A DNA stretch of 51,548 nt from Eubacterium sp. TM05-53 (GCF_003436425.1 NZ_QSPK01000003.1:1-51548); one strand, 5' to 3'. Positions 22,640 to 32,225 are shown, numbered from the stretch's first letter. Numbers and translations: made by a program. Notes: generated by a model from the letters alone, not told the origin.

Positions 22640-23251
22640 TCTTGCCACCTCCAATCTTAATCTGCGATGCTTTTTGCATTTCTTCTATTGCGACATCCAT
22701 AGAAGCCTTGTAAAAAAGTTTGTAGTAATTCGGCAATTCTACAAACTCCTCTATTTTCCATCCCAATTGAACATAATGATGTAGCAGATTAAAATCACCA
22801 TTAGTTCGTATTAGTTTTTTAAGTTTTCTAACCCTTTATCAACGACTGTAACTTTGTTTTTACTTAGTACGCCTGATTTTTCCATGATGATCATGGCAGC
22901 TTCTGTAATTTCGTGACGTTCAAACATTTCCATCACTTCCATAGGATGAACAATCTCACCAGTTTCTTTTAAGGCTTGACCTAATTGTTTTAATGATGGT
23001 TCAACCGAAGCGATATACATAGCATATTTATCTGCTCCGTTTGGATCATCACTTTCATATGCCAAGCAATCATTGATTTCCGCATCGGATAAAGTTCTGA
23101 ATTTAATTTCTAATGGTTGTCCTTCGCCATTTTCATCTTCTAGCTTTTTAAAAGAAGGGAAGCTTAAAGTGTATTGAACGAATGATTTTTTTCTTTTCAT
23201 AGCTGCAGATGCTTTCGCAGCGAATATTTCTAGTGTTGATTTCTTTTCCAT
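22626..23251 (-). CDS. Tail assembly chaperone, -1 frameshift product (GT type)
   Basis: The slippery heptamer A-AAA-AAC (minus strand, 22820-22814) lies directly before the TAA of the short chaperone frame. A -1 slip there continues for 62 codons to a TGA at 22626, giving a 208-residue protein. The extension (LPNYYKLFYKASMDVAIEEM) looks like a real chaperone domain and has no other start. Lambda G/GT and many contractile phages use the same strategy in the same place. Confidence 0.8.
22811..23251 (-). CDS. xkdN: Tail assembly chaperone, short form (XkdN-like)
   Basis: The zero-frame product has 146 residues: FAAKASAAMKRKKSFVQYTLSFPSF, IKFRTLSDAEINDCLAY, and DDPNGADKYAMYIASV. These match XkdN-type chaperones that coat the tape measure before tube assembly. 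It follows the tube gene and precedes the tape measure, the fixed order in tailed phages. Confidence 0.88.
   Translation of the reverse strand: MEKKSTLEIFAAKASAAMKRKKSFVQYTLSFPSFKKLEDENGEGQPLEIKFRTLSDAEINDCLAYESDDPNGADKYAMYIASVEPSLKQLGQALKETGEIVHPMEVMEMFERHEITEAAMIIMEKSGVLSKNKVTVVDKGLENLKN
22814..22820 (-). promoter_or_regulatory. -1 programmed frameshift slippery site
   Basis: GTTTTTT on plus reads A AAA AAC on minus, in the correct phase TTA-AAA-AAC-TAA, with the stop codon immediately after. This is one of the most efficient bacterial -1 heptamers. Confidence 0.8.
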
Positions 23252-23262
23252 GTGAATTCCTC

Positions 23263-23697
23263 CTATCGTTTGATTGTATCTAAGTTAACTGCATCGCTAG
23301 GTGTAAAGCCTCCAGTTAATTCTTCTTCAATAAGTGCGCCTTTTTCAGCAACGAATAACGGAATATCATTCCACCATACATTATCGAATGACCAGCGTTC
23401 TTGTTGAGCGTTTACTGCATCAGGATCTGCTAACTTTGCGATTACTTGAGAACGTACATCCTTACCTTGAACATAATTCTTCATAACGTCATTGTAATTG
23501 CTGTATGTTTTGTTAATTGTGATTGTGATTTCTCCTTTGATGCCTGTCATTTTGCTATCGACATCAATACCAATCTGAACATCTTCACGATTGGTTGATA
23601 CTTTCGCTTCAATTTTCTTAAATTCGATAATTGGAACACCATCTACCCAAATTTCGCCCCATGTACCTGAAAGGACTTTGTTTCCTCTTATACTCAT
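23263..23697 (-). CDS. xkdM: Tail tube protein (XkdM-like)
   Basis: A 144-residue protein with the XkdM pattern: RGNKVLSGTWGEIWVDGVPI, KIEAKVSTNREDVQIG, DSKMTGIKGEITI and FDNVWWNDIPLF. It polymerises into the inner tube of the contractile tail. It lies between the sheath and chaperone genes as in PBSX. Confidence 0.92.
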   Translation of the reverse strand: MSIRGNKVLSGTWGEIWVDGVPIIEFKKIEAKVSTNREDVQIGIDVDSKMTGIKGEITITINKTYSNYNDVMKNYVQGKDVRSQVIAKLADPDAVNAQQERWSFDNVWWNDIPLFVAEKGALIEEELTGGFTPSDAVNLDTIKR

Positions 23698-23715
23698 TGT
23701 TATATCCTCCTATTC

Positions 23716-24777
23716 CTACATACTGATTTCCATTTTTAAATCTTCCATTGCATCAACAAACTTAATTGCTGCAGTCAAGAAAACCATACTTCCTGTATTT
23801 GCTTGTAAGATTTCAACATCACTCATAGCTTCCGTATCTTCACCTTGACTTTCCAAATAACTGCGTTGGTCTTCAAGTGAAATTGCGCAACTGTTATCGT
23901 AAGTACGATCCAAGACATCTCCTTCAATGCTTTTGAAGTATGTGATAATCGCAGCTACGAGGTTTTGTTTATTGTCATAATCATTAATGACCTTACCAAT
24001 ATACTTTTCTTCAAAAGTAGTCTTGATGTCTTGGTAGACTGTATCTTTGCCTTCGATAACCTTAATCTTTTTAAGGTCTTCATTGTTTCCTGAAGTATAA
24101 CTATTGATACCTCTTGCGATTTTGTATTTTTCTCCATCGAATAAAATAACCAATTCGCCTTTATTGACTAATTCTTCAGGGTTGCTAGGAATATCGGCTG
24201 AGATAATATCTGTTAGAACATAGTATGTTAAACTGCGAGACAAACTTAGTCCTGCAACGATACCAGCAATACGAGCACAATATTCAGCAGCCGTTAGATT
24301 CACTTCACTACCTGTAATGGTTGAAACGATATTCTCAGTTGTGAAATTAATAATCCCTTCGCAATCTGCAGCATGATTGGCAAGCACTGCTTTAAATGTT
24401 TTTTTGTTATTGGTTCTTTGTTCTTTAATCCATGAACTAATAACTGGAGTACTTTCTACATTTGCTGATGGGACAACTAGATAGTTCCATTTATAGTTTT
24501 CTAAAACTTTTAACGCATTACTATAGTTGTTTTCTTCTTCAGGAATAACTGCGACCATGACTTTGTATGGTGCTCCATCAAAAATCAATTTCAAATAGCG
24601 ATAGTTCTTCTCACTCATTTTTTCAAATTCTACATCACTCAAACTTTTATAAATACTGAATGGAATCGCACCTTCAGTGTTGTCTTTTAGAATGACAGCA
24701 ACAACTCCACGTTCGCTTCGTTGAACGATAGATTGAGCTTTGCTTTTAAACTCAATTACAATTTGTGGTAAATTCAT
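23716..24777 (-). CDS. xkdK: Tail sheath protein (XkdK-like)
   Basis: A 353-residue contractile sheath protein with MNLPQIVIEFKSKAQSIVQRSERGVVAVIL at the N terminus, a mid-region ITGSEVNLTAAEYCARIAGIVAGL (about 158-182), and AAIKFVDAMEDLKMEISM at the end. These are diagnostic of the XkdK family. Its presence makes the phage a myovirus type. A good GGAGG-like site precedes the ATG. Confidence 0.94.
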   Translation of the reverse strand: MNLPQIVIEFKSKAQSIVQRSERGVVAVILKDNTEGAIPFSIYKSLSDVEFEKMSEKNYRYLKLIFDGAPYKVMVAVIPEEENNYSNALKVLENYKWNYLVVPSANVESTPVISSWIKEQRTNNKKTFKAVLANHAADCEGIINFTTENIVSTITGSEVNLTAAEYCARIAGIVAGLSLSRSLTYYVLTDIISADIPSNPEELVNKGELVILFDGEKYKIARGINSYTSGNNEDLKKIKVIEGKDTVYQDIKTTFEEKYIGKVINDYDNKQNLVAAIITYFKSIEGDVLDRTYDNSCAISLEDQRSYLESQGEDTEAMSDVEILQANTGSMVFLTAAIKFVDAMEDLKMEISM

Positions 24778-24782
24778 AAAAT

Positions 24783-25232
24783 TTAATCCTCCTGTACAAA
24801 GTTAATGTTTAGATTTTCTGCAAGTACACCTTGCTCTTTATAATCGATCACATCTCTAAACTTTAATGTGAAAGTGTAATGTCCTATATTGTCCACGATT
24901 TTAAAAGAACTGTTTTCTATTGTGATTGAGCGTTTGCCGACTTGAACATAAGGCAAAAAGTTTTGATCCATTGTTTCCATCCAATTATAGAAAGTGTTGT
25001 TATCTGCTTCGTCATTGATATAAGCGACATCTACAAACAACGCTCTATCTCTCAAATACTTTCCAAATAGCGCTGTACTAATTGGAATCAAAGAAACATG
25101 AAAATACTTATAAATTCGGTTTCCTTCAATATCTGAATCCGTTTTGCTGACATTTGTAAAAAACACATCAATATCTTCCGTTTTTTTCAAAAGGCTGGTT
25201 AAGGTTGTTTTAATTTCTGTAATCTTAATCAT
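24783..25232 (-). CDS. Tail terminator-like protein
   Basis: A 149-residue protein between the gp10-like completion protein and the sheath gene, the usual place of the tail terminator. It contains VFFTNVSKTDSDIEGNRIYK and NYIEWMETMDQ-like segments followed by beta strands (ITIENSSFKIVDNIGHYTFTLKF), similar to phage tail terminator families of Firmicutes. Assigned mainly from position and size. Confidence 0.7.
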   Translation of the reverse strand: MIKITEIKTTLTSLLKKTEDIDVFFTNVSKTDSDIEGNRIYKYFHVSLIPISTALFGKYLRDRALFVDVAYINDEADNNTFYNWMETMDQNFLPYVQVGKRSITIENSSFKIVDNIGHYTFTLKFRDVIDYKEQGVLAENLNINFVQED

Positions 25233-25629
25233 TTAGATCATGATTATTTATAAAATCACTCAACCAGTCTCTTAAATAAGAAGGTAACTGTATTTTTAAA
25301 AGTTCAACTGATATTTCCATCATATGAGCTCCTTCAACAAAACCACCGTTTTTTGTTCTGTGTCCATACTCGACAGGTTCGGCATACTCAACATTGTTAT
25401 ATACCTCGATGTAATAGTCGTTTCCTCGTTTGACCAGTTCTCCGACAAACCAATTTTCTTGAAGATGGCTCGTATCAACTGGAGTAGCGTCTGCAGTAGC
25501 AGTTTGAAGATCGGTTGCAATTTGAATGACCATCTTTTCAAATTCACGTGGATAATCCTGTGAAATAATCTTTGCAAGCTTCTTTTCAAATTCATCCAAA
25601 CCTTCAATAACAATATCCGTTTGACTCAT
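25225..25629 (-). CDS. HK97 gp10-like tail completion protein
   Basis: A 134-residue protein with IVIEGLDEFEKKLAKI, ATDLQTATADATPVDTSHLQ (about 50-69), and VYNNVEYAEPVEYGHRT (about 81-97). These are the signature of the HK97 gp10 family. It takes part in head-tail joining or neck completion. It overlaps both neighbours by a few bases. Confidence 0.87.
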   Translation of the reverse strand: MSQTDIVIEGLDEFEKKLAKIISQDYPREFEKMVIQIATDLQTATADATPVDTSHLQENWFVGELVKRGNDYYIEVYNNVEYAEPVEYGHRTKNGGFVEGAHMMEISVELLKIQLPSYLRDWLSDFINNHDLND

Positions 25630-25991
25630 GCTGTATTCTTATCCTCCATGACTGGAAGTTCTGCATGATTTGGTAGGGTATATTGCTTTCCAGCAACCAA
25701 CACATAGCGTGTGCCTTCGTGTATACAAACGATTGTGTCATTCTTTTCGACTTTGATTTTTGGATCATAAAATAACTTATAATCACTTTCAATTTTCACG
25801 TTTACATCATTCTTGTTTGACTTACCATTAGAAAAGCTAGACAAGGCGCATGGTATATCGTCATATATTTTCTTGCCATTTAGACCTTTATAAAAGACAC
25901 TTTCACCAGTTGGTAAAGTGTCTTTAAAAGGTCGATAAACGCTCATTTTATCATAATAAGTTAATGCTAGAATTTCAGCTTCGCCCATCAT
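25626..25991 (-). CDS. Head closure / minor capsid protein
   Basis: A 121-residue beta-rich protein (MSVYRPFKDTLPTGESVFYK, DYKLFYDPKIKVEKNDTIVC, RYVLVAGKQYTLPNHAELPV). The pattern of a short beta barrel with a 'KNDTI...GTRYVLVAGK' segment is typical of head closure (stopper) proteins such as SPP1 gp16-type. It is in the standard place after the connector. Confidence 0.72.
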   Translation of the reverse strand: MMGEAEILALTYYDKMSVYRPFKDTLPTGESVFYKGLNGKKIYDDIPCALSSFSNGKSNKNDVNVKIESDYKLFYDPKIKVEKNDTIVCIHEGTRYVLVAGKQYTLPNHAELPVMEDKNTA

Positions 25992-26370
25992 TAGGATCTC
26001 TTGGAAGCCTCATTCTTTTAAAGTGGACTAATTGACATAAATAATCTTTCATAAAGTCAATTGCATTGTTATAGGCTGAAGCAGGATCTTTGTAGGTAAT
26101 ACTTGTATCACCTCGGCTTACGCTGGCAACTTCCTTGTTATCGGTAGCGATAACTTTATCAGCCATCAGCATTTCTTCAGTAATTTCTGCTACCACTGAT
26201 TCCAGTGCTTCAGGTAAATCATCACGATTGCAATGGGCTAAAATCTTTAATTTAACTCGTTTTGCATATCGTGTGATAATCGGTTCTAATTCCTTTTTTT
26301 GTTCATCACTAAGATTTCTTACCTTTGGATGCTCCAGAACCTCCTTCAGTATCCTTGTCATTTGTTCCAT
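25975..26370 (-). CDS. Head-tail connector protein
   Basis: A 131-residue helical protein (LSDEQKKELEPIITRYAKRV, DLPEALESVVAEITEEML, DTSITYKDPASAYNNAIDFM), the layout of SPP1 gp15/YqbG-like adaptor proteins below the portal. The start at 26370 follows AAAGGAGGCTCTACAG, so its beginning lies inside the previous gene in another frame. An upstream in-frame Met (26400) lacks a ribosome site. Confidence 0.75.
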   Translation of the reverse strand: MEQMTRILKEVLEHPKVRNLSDEQKKELEPIITRYAKRVKLKILAHCNRDDLPEALESVVAEITEEMLMADKVIATDNKEVASVSRGDTSITYKDPASAYNNAIDFMKDYLCQLVHFKRMRLPRDPNDGRS

Positions 26371-26539
26371 CTGTAGAGCCTCCTTTTTCAAGTTCATCAA
26401 TCTTCTTTTTTAAAGAAGCATTTTCTTCTGATAGTTTTTTGATTTCACTATCTTTTTTAGAAAGTTCTTTTTCTATTTTTTCTAATTCACTTGTCGGCTT
26501 TTTAGTACCTAAACCAATCACTGTTCCTTTTGTTTCCAT
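26309..26539 (-). CDS. Small coiled-coil virion-region protein
   Basis: A 76-residue protein: a short start (GTVIGLGTKKP), a heptad coiled coil at about 17-52 (LEKIEKELSKKDSEIKKLSE), and a flexible Gly/Asp/Lys tail. It sits right after the capsid gene, where decoration or head-stability proteins often lie. A strong AGGAGG precedes it. Function unknown. Confidence 0.6.
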   Translation of the reverse strand: METKGTVIGLGTKKPTSELEKIEKELSKKDSEIKKLSEENASLKKKIDELEKGGSTDGTNDKDTEGGSGASKGKKS

Positions 26540-26550
26540 ATCTTGTCCTC

Positions 26551-27411
26551 CTATTCAGAATCGTGTGAGCAATAAACACCAGCTAATTTATTTTCATAAA
26601 CATGTGCATATAAGTTATTGTTTCGATAATCCCACTTATGAGAATCGCCATTTTGGTTTTCATCAGGTGAGAAATACTTGATCCATTGTTCCATAGCTGA
26701 AACTGCAGCTGATTTTTCAACCACAACGAAGTTGACGTTTTTACCAGTTGTTGGAGTTTTCTTATAACCATATTCACTTTTACCATCTGCCAATGTGATT
26801 TGAGTGTACATTCTAGATTGTGGCATTTTGATGATTGTTGAGAACTTATCTAAAATCTTTTTAGATTTTGTTGTATCCATGTCTTCGATCATCGAAAGGT
26901 AAGAACCGACAATGAATAGGATACGTGATTCTTCAGACACTTCATCGTTATCCATTTTATCGGATGCAACTCTTAATGCATTTACAACAGCTGCACCATC
27001 AGCTAATTTTTCTTCTTTTACTGTAATACCCTCAGTTCCACAGATTTTAGCAATACGAGCTGCATCAGTTTCAGGAATAACTTTTGTACGAATAAATTCG
27101 CTCAATAGTTTAGCTGCAGGCATTTCTAATGCTTCATCATTATCTAATCGGTCGATATTTAATTCTTGAGAACGTTCTTTGTCATATTTGACTGTTTCCC
27201 AAGAGAATTTTGTTCCACCTTTTGTATAGCCTGATTTACGGTCATAGTCACCAAGCGCATCCATGTCAATTTTTGCAATCTTGATTTCGCCATGTGATCC
27301 TTTCTTAACAGTAGTTTCATCACCTTCAAGAATAGAAGTCTTAGCTTCTTGTTTGTAAAGCTCATCCATCAAAGGTGCAAATAAAGTAGCATAATCAATT
27401 ACGTTTTCCAT
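26551..27411 (-). CDS. Major capsid protein
   Basis: A 286-residue protein directly after the scaffold gene, with an E-loop-like N-terminal region (TKGGTKFSWETVKYDKERSQ), AAKLLSEFIRTKVIPETDAAR, and a beta-rich C-terminal half ending VYENKLAGVYCSHDSE. Size and order fit HK97-fold capsid proteins of SPP1-type heads. The family identification rests on context and general pattern. Confidence 0.8.
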   Translation of the reverse strand: MENVIDYATLFAPLMDELYKQEAKTSILEGDETTVKKGSHGEIKIAKIDMDALGDYDRKSGYTKGGTKFSWETVKYDKERSQELNIDRLDNDEALEMPAAKLLSEFIRTKVIPETDAARIAKICGTEGITVKEEKLADGAAVVNALRVASDKMDNDEVSEESRILFIVGSYLSMIEDMDTTKSKKILDKFSTIIKMPQSRMYTQITLADGKSEYGYKKTPTTGKNVNFVVVEKSAAVSAMEQWIKYFSPDENQNGDSHKWDYRNNNLYAHVYENKLAGVYCSHDSE

Positions 27412-27426
27412 TTTTCTTTCCTCCTA

Positions 27427-28047
27427 TTACTTAATGCCCATAAATTTTCTCATTTTATTTTGTTTATCCTGCATATCGTTGATCGCAGTATTTGAACGTA
27501 GTCCTTCAGGTGTCTTGCCTTTTAACTTCTCTTTAATCCCATTTTCAAGACACTCACTATAAGTTTTAATAATGTGATCCAACGATGCTTCAGCAGTCTC
27601 TTTTGTTGAATAGTTAATAATATCTGCTAATTTTACTGGTAAACCAGCTTCATCTAATTTTTTAATTGCATCGTTTTTAGAGTTGTTGACCATGATTTCA
27701 TGTTCCAACGCCTGAATCTTCTTGTCTTTTTCAGCATCTTCTTCTGCTTTTAGTTCTTCAGGTGTCAAAGATGCTTTTCTTTCTTTTTCAGCTTCTGCTT
27801 TTTTATATTCTTCAATAGCTTCTGCTTTCGCTTTTTCAATGGCTGCATCCATATCTTCCTTTGATAAAGCGTCTTCTTGAACTTCATCTGCTTTTGGTTC
27901 TTCAGCAGTTGGTTCTGTTTCAACTGTTGTTTCTACAACTTCTGATGGTTCTTCATCACTCTTTTTGCCAAAAACAACTTCTTTGATTTTTTCGCCAATT
28001 GTTTTTGACTTTGTTTCTTCTTGTTTTGTTTCTTGAGCTTTTTCCAT
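27427..28047 (-). CDS. Scaffold protein (DUF4355-like)
   Basis: A 206-residue protein, highly charged: an acidic N-terminal half with EEP/VETEPTAEEPKADEV, a long helical central segment (about 85-125, AEAIEEYKKAEAEKERKASL) and a C-terminal KTPEGLRSNTAINDMQDKQN. DUF4355-type scaffolds have this layout and precede the capsid gene. It guides procapsid assembly and is then removed. Confidence 0.83.
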   Translation of the reverse strand: MEKAQETKQEETKSKTIGEKIKEVVFGKKSDEEPSEVVETTVETEPTAEEPKADEVQEDALSKEDMDAAIEKAKAEAIEEYKKAEAEKERKASLTPEELKAEEDAEKDKKIQALEHEIMVNNSKNDAIKKLDEAGLPVKLADIINYSTKETAEASLDHIIKTYSECLENGIKEKLKGKTPEGLRSNTAINDMQDKQNKMRKFMGIK

Positions 28048-28086
28048 TTCGTTATCCTCCTTTAACCACTCATCTATAACAAAGCC

Positions 28087-29103
28087 TTATTTCGCTTTAT
28101 TACCATTTTTAACAAATCTTTCTTTCCATTTTTGATAGTTGATATTCTTAGCCAATGGAACGACATCTCTTTCTAAATCAAAAATACTCATTGAATGAAC
28201 TGCGATTACTCGGCATTTGCAATTCGGATGCATTGGTGGACAATTAACACCGACTATTGCATCTTCAATTTTGAATTTTTGACCATTCAAAGGTATGCAT
28301 TTCGGACATCCAGCGCCTCGATACATATACTCATCAATCTTCATTTTTTTATATGACATCAATTGCGCTTGTTGAGCAAAATACTTTGCTTCCGTCCTAA
28401 CAACACGCTCCGTTACATATTTACCTTTACCAAGAACATCATCAATTCGCTTTGTCATCTTTTGAATAGAACTTCCATCAACAAATCCTGTTGACAATTC
28501 TTTTCTTAAGGTTTCGGTCAATTTGTCAATGTTATCCCAAATGGTTTTGGAATACACTTTCGTTGACCATGGGTATTCAAGAACACTTTTAACTAGATCA
28601 GGATTAAATCTTGCCACATTAAATCCCAAGCCGACTGTTTTTTGAACAGAATAGAAACCACGATAATAGTTGTTGACAAGTACGATGCCGAGATGCTTTC
28701 TAATGCTTTTAGTAGTTTTGTTAGCTAAAGTCATCATTTCTTTATCAATCTGTGAAAGCAGTTCTTCTTTTCTTGAAATGCTGGTCTTGGCTGACAAAGT
28801 ATTTAATTCCAATAACATTTTTGTACCATCAGCTTCTTTTTCTATTTGTTCAATGTATTCTTTAATGCCTTTTTTCCATTTAGAAAATTCCTTGCTGCTT
28901 AGAAGTCCTTTTGCTTCTTCGATAGATATTTCATTGTTTTCTGCAAAACGAATCAAGGATCGTTGAATATCTGCTTTTAACCTTTCAGCTGCCTCATCAT
29001 AGACATCCAGCAAATCATCCACAATATCATCTATTTCTTCAAGCTCATCCAAAAGACACTCTTTGGCAATTGCTAACTGTTTTTCTTTTTCACCCTTATT
29101 CAT
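28087..29103 (-). CDS. Minor head protein, SPP1 gp7 / Mu F type
   Basis: A 338-residue protein with a helical N-terminal part and the C-terminal MuF domain: CPKCIPLNGQKF, VNCPPMHPNCKCRV (about 275-312). The conserved Cys and His residues are visible. It enters the head with the portal and aids packaging or ejection. I chose ATG 29103 because GAGG lies about nine bases upstream; ATG 29118 and 29112 are alternatives. The gene overlaps the portal's end. Confidence 0.88.
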   Translation of the reverse strand: MNKGEKEKQLAIAKECLLDELEEIDDIVDDLLDVYDEAAERLKADIQRSLIRFAENNEISIEEAKGLLSSKEFSKWKKGIKEYIEQIEKEADGTKMLLELNTLSAKTSISRKEELLSQIDKEMMTLANKTTKSIRKHLGIVLVNNYYRGFYSVQKTVGLGFNVARFNPDLVKSVLEYPWSTKVYSKTIWDNIDKLTETLRKELSTGFVDGSSIQKMTKRIDDVLGKGKYVTERVVRTEAKYFAQQAQLMSYKKMKIDEYMYRGAGCPKCIPLNGQKFKIEDAIVGVNCPPMHPNCKCRVIAVHSMSIFDLERDVVPLAKNINYQKWKERFVKNGNKAK

Positions 29104-30448
29104 CCAATTCATCCTCATTTAACTCAAAAGCCTTGGCTAGATTTTGATAAACACCTTGCTTGATTTCTTCATCTTTATTTTCTTCTTTGATGTTTTCTAA
29201 TTCTTCTTGAACATTTTCAATATCATCCAATTTAGAAAGAAGTGTCTGATGAGAAATGAACGGTGAAATCATTTGAGCAATTTGAGCGTTCTCTAGCTTG
29301 TTTTGAGGTCGATTTCGATTGAATACGATGTTGATATCTCGATAATCATAATTGCCACCGAATAAATTTAAGATATTGGTAATCAGTTCAATCCTTCTTT
29401 GAAGCGATTTTTTAAACTTTCTTTCTTTGATGGCTATAACTTGATCCATTGACCACATCTTGTAAGAAATAGCCACACCTGAAAGATTTCCTGAAAATGC
29501 ATTATCTGTCATATTCGGAACTGAACTAAACAAATGCATGTCGCTTACCAGTCGGTTCTTATAGTTTTCTAAAGCTGTATCATTAATCTCTTTCAACATC
29601 CAAGATACATCTCCACCATCGTCAAGAATGATTGCTCCTTTTTTACGCATTTCTTTAATATCAGTTGTCGTTACATCGCCAAGTTTAGAAATCTTCATCA
29701 ATGCCTCGTCATTATACTGGAATAAATTTGCAGTATTCGATTGAACAGTGTTATAGGCATCCACAATGCTGATGATGCCTTCAAAATCACCGATTCGCTC
29801 TTCATTGTTGACAAACTCAACGACTGGAACATCTTTCCAATAATGATCAACGACGTTATTTAGCTGAAGACTTCCACCAGCTCTTGACTCAAAATACCAA
29901 GTGCTTTCTCTTGTACTGAATTCCAATTTCAATATTTCGACCTTTCGCTTGGTATATGAACGAATAATGCGAATGAAACCTAAATAGTTATCTTCACCAC
30001 CTGAATCACGAATTAAGATACCTTCGTTCGCTGGAACTTTCGCAAAACGAATGTTGGCATCTTCGTCTATATATAGAATTTCAAAACAATCGCCATGAAT
30101 GGATGTCTTTTTAGCGATTTCTGTGTTTTCATCCTGCTCATCGTTATATTCCAGTACATTCTGTATCTTTTCCATATACTCATCATTCTGTGAGTTGTAT
30201 TTGATAGGATCTCCAACAAAATAACCAACCATGCTATCGGTTATGTACTTGCACATGTTGTTGACAATCTTATTATTGGGATCGTTTGCGTTATATTTTT
30301 GTTTGTACACGATTTTATGCTTCCCAGCATAGTAGTTATCAAGAGTTCTATATGTACTGTTTAAATATCGGTTTTCCATATAGATTCTTTTGATATCATT
30401 TTCATCCAAAGAGTTAAAACTCTCTTTATCCATATAAATTACTGCCAT
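29096..30448 (-). CDS. Portal protein (SPP1 gp6-like)
   Basis: A 450-residue portal of the phage_prot_Gp6 family: YYAGKHKIVYKQ, PNNKIVNNMCKYITDSMVGYFVGDPI, SIHGDCFEILYIDED, and a SGVAISYKMWSMDQ segment in the stem/wing region. The twelve-fold portal ring takes DNA into the head and holds the tail. This is not the Mu gp29-type portal (DUF935), evidence that the head genes came from another phage line. Confidence 0.93.
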   Translation of the reverse strand: MAVIYMDKESFNSLDENDIKRIYMENRYLNSTYRTLDNYYAGKHKIVYKQKYNANDPNNKIVNNMCKYITDSMVGYFVGDPIKYNSQNDEYMEKIQNVLEYNDEQDENTEIAKKTSIHGDCFEILYIDEDANIRFAKVPANEGILIRDSGGEDNYLGFIRIIRSYTKRKVEILKLEFSTRESTWYFESRAGGSLQLNNVVDHYWKDVPVVEFVNNEERIGDFEGIISIVDAYNTVQSNTANLFQYNDEALMKISKLGDVTTTDIKEMRKKGAIILDDGGDVSWMLKEINDTALENYKNRLVSDMHLFSSVPNMTDNAFSGNLSGVAISYKMWSMDQVIAIKERKFKKSLQRRIELITNILNLFGGNYDYRDINIVFNRNRPQNKLENAQIAQMISPFISHQTLLSKLDDIENVQEELENIKEENKDEEIKQGVYQNLAKAFELNEDELDE

Positions 30449-30458
30449 TTTTTACCTC

Positions 30459-32225
30459 CTATCCTCCAAAAAGCGAACGGTCTAATATTCTGAATCTCTT
30501 TCCTTTTTTAGCAATCGTTCGTGCCATTTCCAATGCATCAGGCGCATCATCATGGCTTGCCATAGGGAAATGCTTAAGCTGTTCTAAAAGCAATTTGTGT
30601 CTACGATTGAACTTGATATATTTATTCTTGATATCAGGTTGCAACGATTGAATACGCAGCACCTTATCACCAGTTGAATTGATTTCTTCAATCGGCAAGT
30701 AAAGACCAGCTTTGGCAGAAGCCTTGGAAATTTCCTCTTTTAAGAACCATTGGAACTGTACGGTTTCACATCCAAGTTTCTTAAAACCATTGCCATAAGT
30801 CTTTCTAAGCCATCTTTCTTTTTCAAGCACATCGTTAATGATGCGATCAGGATGTCTACGCATTACATCGGCATCAAGGACATACATATATCCAGTTACC
30901 TTTTGTTTAGCGATAGTGATAATGGCTGAATAGTCTGATTTCTTATTCTTACCAAGCGATGGATCTACTGCTCCATAGAACTCAAAATCCTTTGAATTGA
31001 AGTTCATTTCATATTCGTTGTAGTAATCAAACCATTCTTCTTGGAATAAGCAGTCATCAGGGCTGATTGGTTCATTTTGTAATTCTGAATTGAACGATGC
31101 ATCGCCTTCAGATACCTTGATGCACATAAGGTTGTAATAGGAAAGTTTGTCTTCCCATAACACTTTTGTACCTTTCAACATTTCTTTTTTATGTTGTTCG
31201 TAAAATGATAAGGCATCTGCTTCATGTTCAGGGTTATCTAAATCGGTATATATCTTTTCCCATTCATCCCATAGATCAACAGCATTTGAAAAAGAAAGAA
31301 CTGCCTGATATTTAATGCTTTTATAACTTGGATTTTTCAAAACATTAGCAAGCAATGAATCATAATGAAGCATTGTTCCAATATAAATAATATCGGTGTA
31401 ATCATCACCAGCTTTTGATACTGCTTTATAATACCAATCTGATAATTTCTTTCGTTGTTCAACCGTTCTTACATTTTCATCATTCTCAATATCATCTAAG
31501 ACCAACAAATCAGGTCGCCAATTCTTATGCTTTCTACCACGAATCTTTTTACCTGAACCAATAGCTTCTATTTTGATGTTTGTCTTGGTTAATAAAACGT
31601 TAGAACGCCATACCTTGCCATCTAGTTTTCCAAAATCTTCAATGATATGTTCATTTTCTTCCATCTCGGTTTTAATAGAATCTAAGAAACTTTCAGCCTG
31701 TTCTGAACTATCGGACAAGATAATGATGTAGTGCTTATACTCATATAGCGCTGCATGAAGTGAGCCTTTGAATGTAAGGTTGGTTGATTTTGCATGACCA
31801 CGAGGTGCTGCTATTGCTCTTTTACAACCTGCCATTCTGCTTATCTTCTTTTGAACTTTTTTTGAAAGTGGGACTTCATCCTTCATAACACCATGCTTCC
31901 AAATGTTGTCGAGCTCTTCATGAAAGTAGGGAGACTTTCTGACAAAGTAATGAGGGAGGTAGGCTCTTCCAAAAAATTCCATATCAAACGAAGCCAGTTT
32001 TTTTCGTATTCCATTCTTGCCAGTAAGAGGAGCACCTCTTTCAAAATCATCAAGAAGTTGTTTTCTTAAAAGGCTGTTGTCCTTTTTTAAAAATTCTTTT
32101 AAAAGGTCGTTCAAATAAGCTGTATATTCTTGCGTATCATACGCTTCACTATCGGCTATTTGATTTTCAGCTTCCAAAATTCCTTCCAAAAGCATGTCTA
32201 AACTTCTTTTTTTGAGTCTTCCCAT
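30459..32225 (-). CDS. terL: Terminase large subunit
   Basis: A 588-residue packaging motor. The ATPase part has AAPRGHAKSTN (Walker A, about 138-148) and LLVLDDIEND (Walker B, about 239-248). The nuclease part has the metal-binding YGAVDPSLGKNKKSDYSAIIT (about 411-431) and a late DDAPDALEMA. Mu gp28-type packaging cuts host DNA next to the prophage by a headful mechanism, consistent with the replicative transposition genes present. Confidence 0.94.
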   Translation of the reverse strand: MGRLKKRSLDMLLEGILEAENQIADSEAYDTQEYTAYLNDLLKEFLKKDNSLLRKQLLDDFERGAPLTGKNGIRKKLASFDMEFFGRAYLPHYFVRKSPYFHEELDNIWKHGVMKDEVPLSKKVQKKISRMAGCKRAIAAPRGHAKSTNLTFKGSLHAALYEYKHYIIILSDSSEQAESFLDSIKTEMEENEHIIEDFGKLDGKVWRSNVLLTKTNIKIEAIGSGKKIRGRKHKNWRPDLLVLDDIENDENVRTVEQRKKLSDWYYKAVSKAGDDYTDIIYIGTMLHYDSLLANVLKNPSYKSIKYQAVLSFSNAVDLWDEWEKIYTDLDNPEHEADALSFYEQHKKEMLKGTKVLWEDKLSYYNLMCIKVSEGDASFNSELQNEPISPDDCLFQEEWFDYYNEYEMNFNSKDFEFYGAVDPSLGKNKKSDYSAIITIAKQKVTGYMYVLDADVMRRHPDRIINDVLEKERWLRKTYGNGFKKLGCETVQFQWFLKEEISKASAKAGLYLPIEEINSTGDKVLRIQSLQPDIKNKYIKFNRRHKLLLEQLKHFPMASHDDAPDALEMARTIAKKGKRFRILDRSLFGG

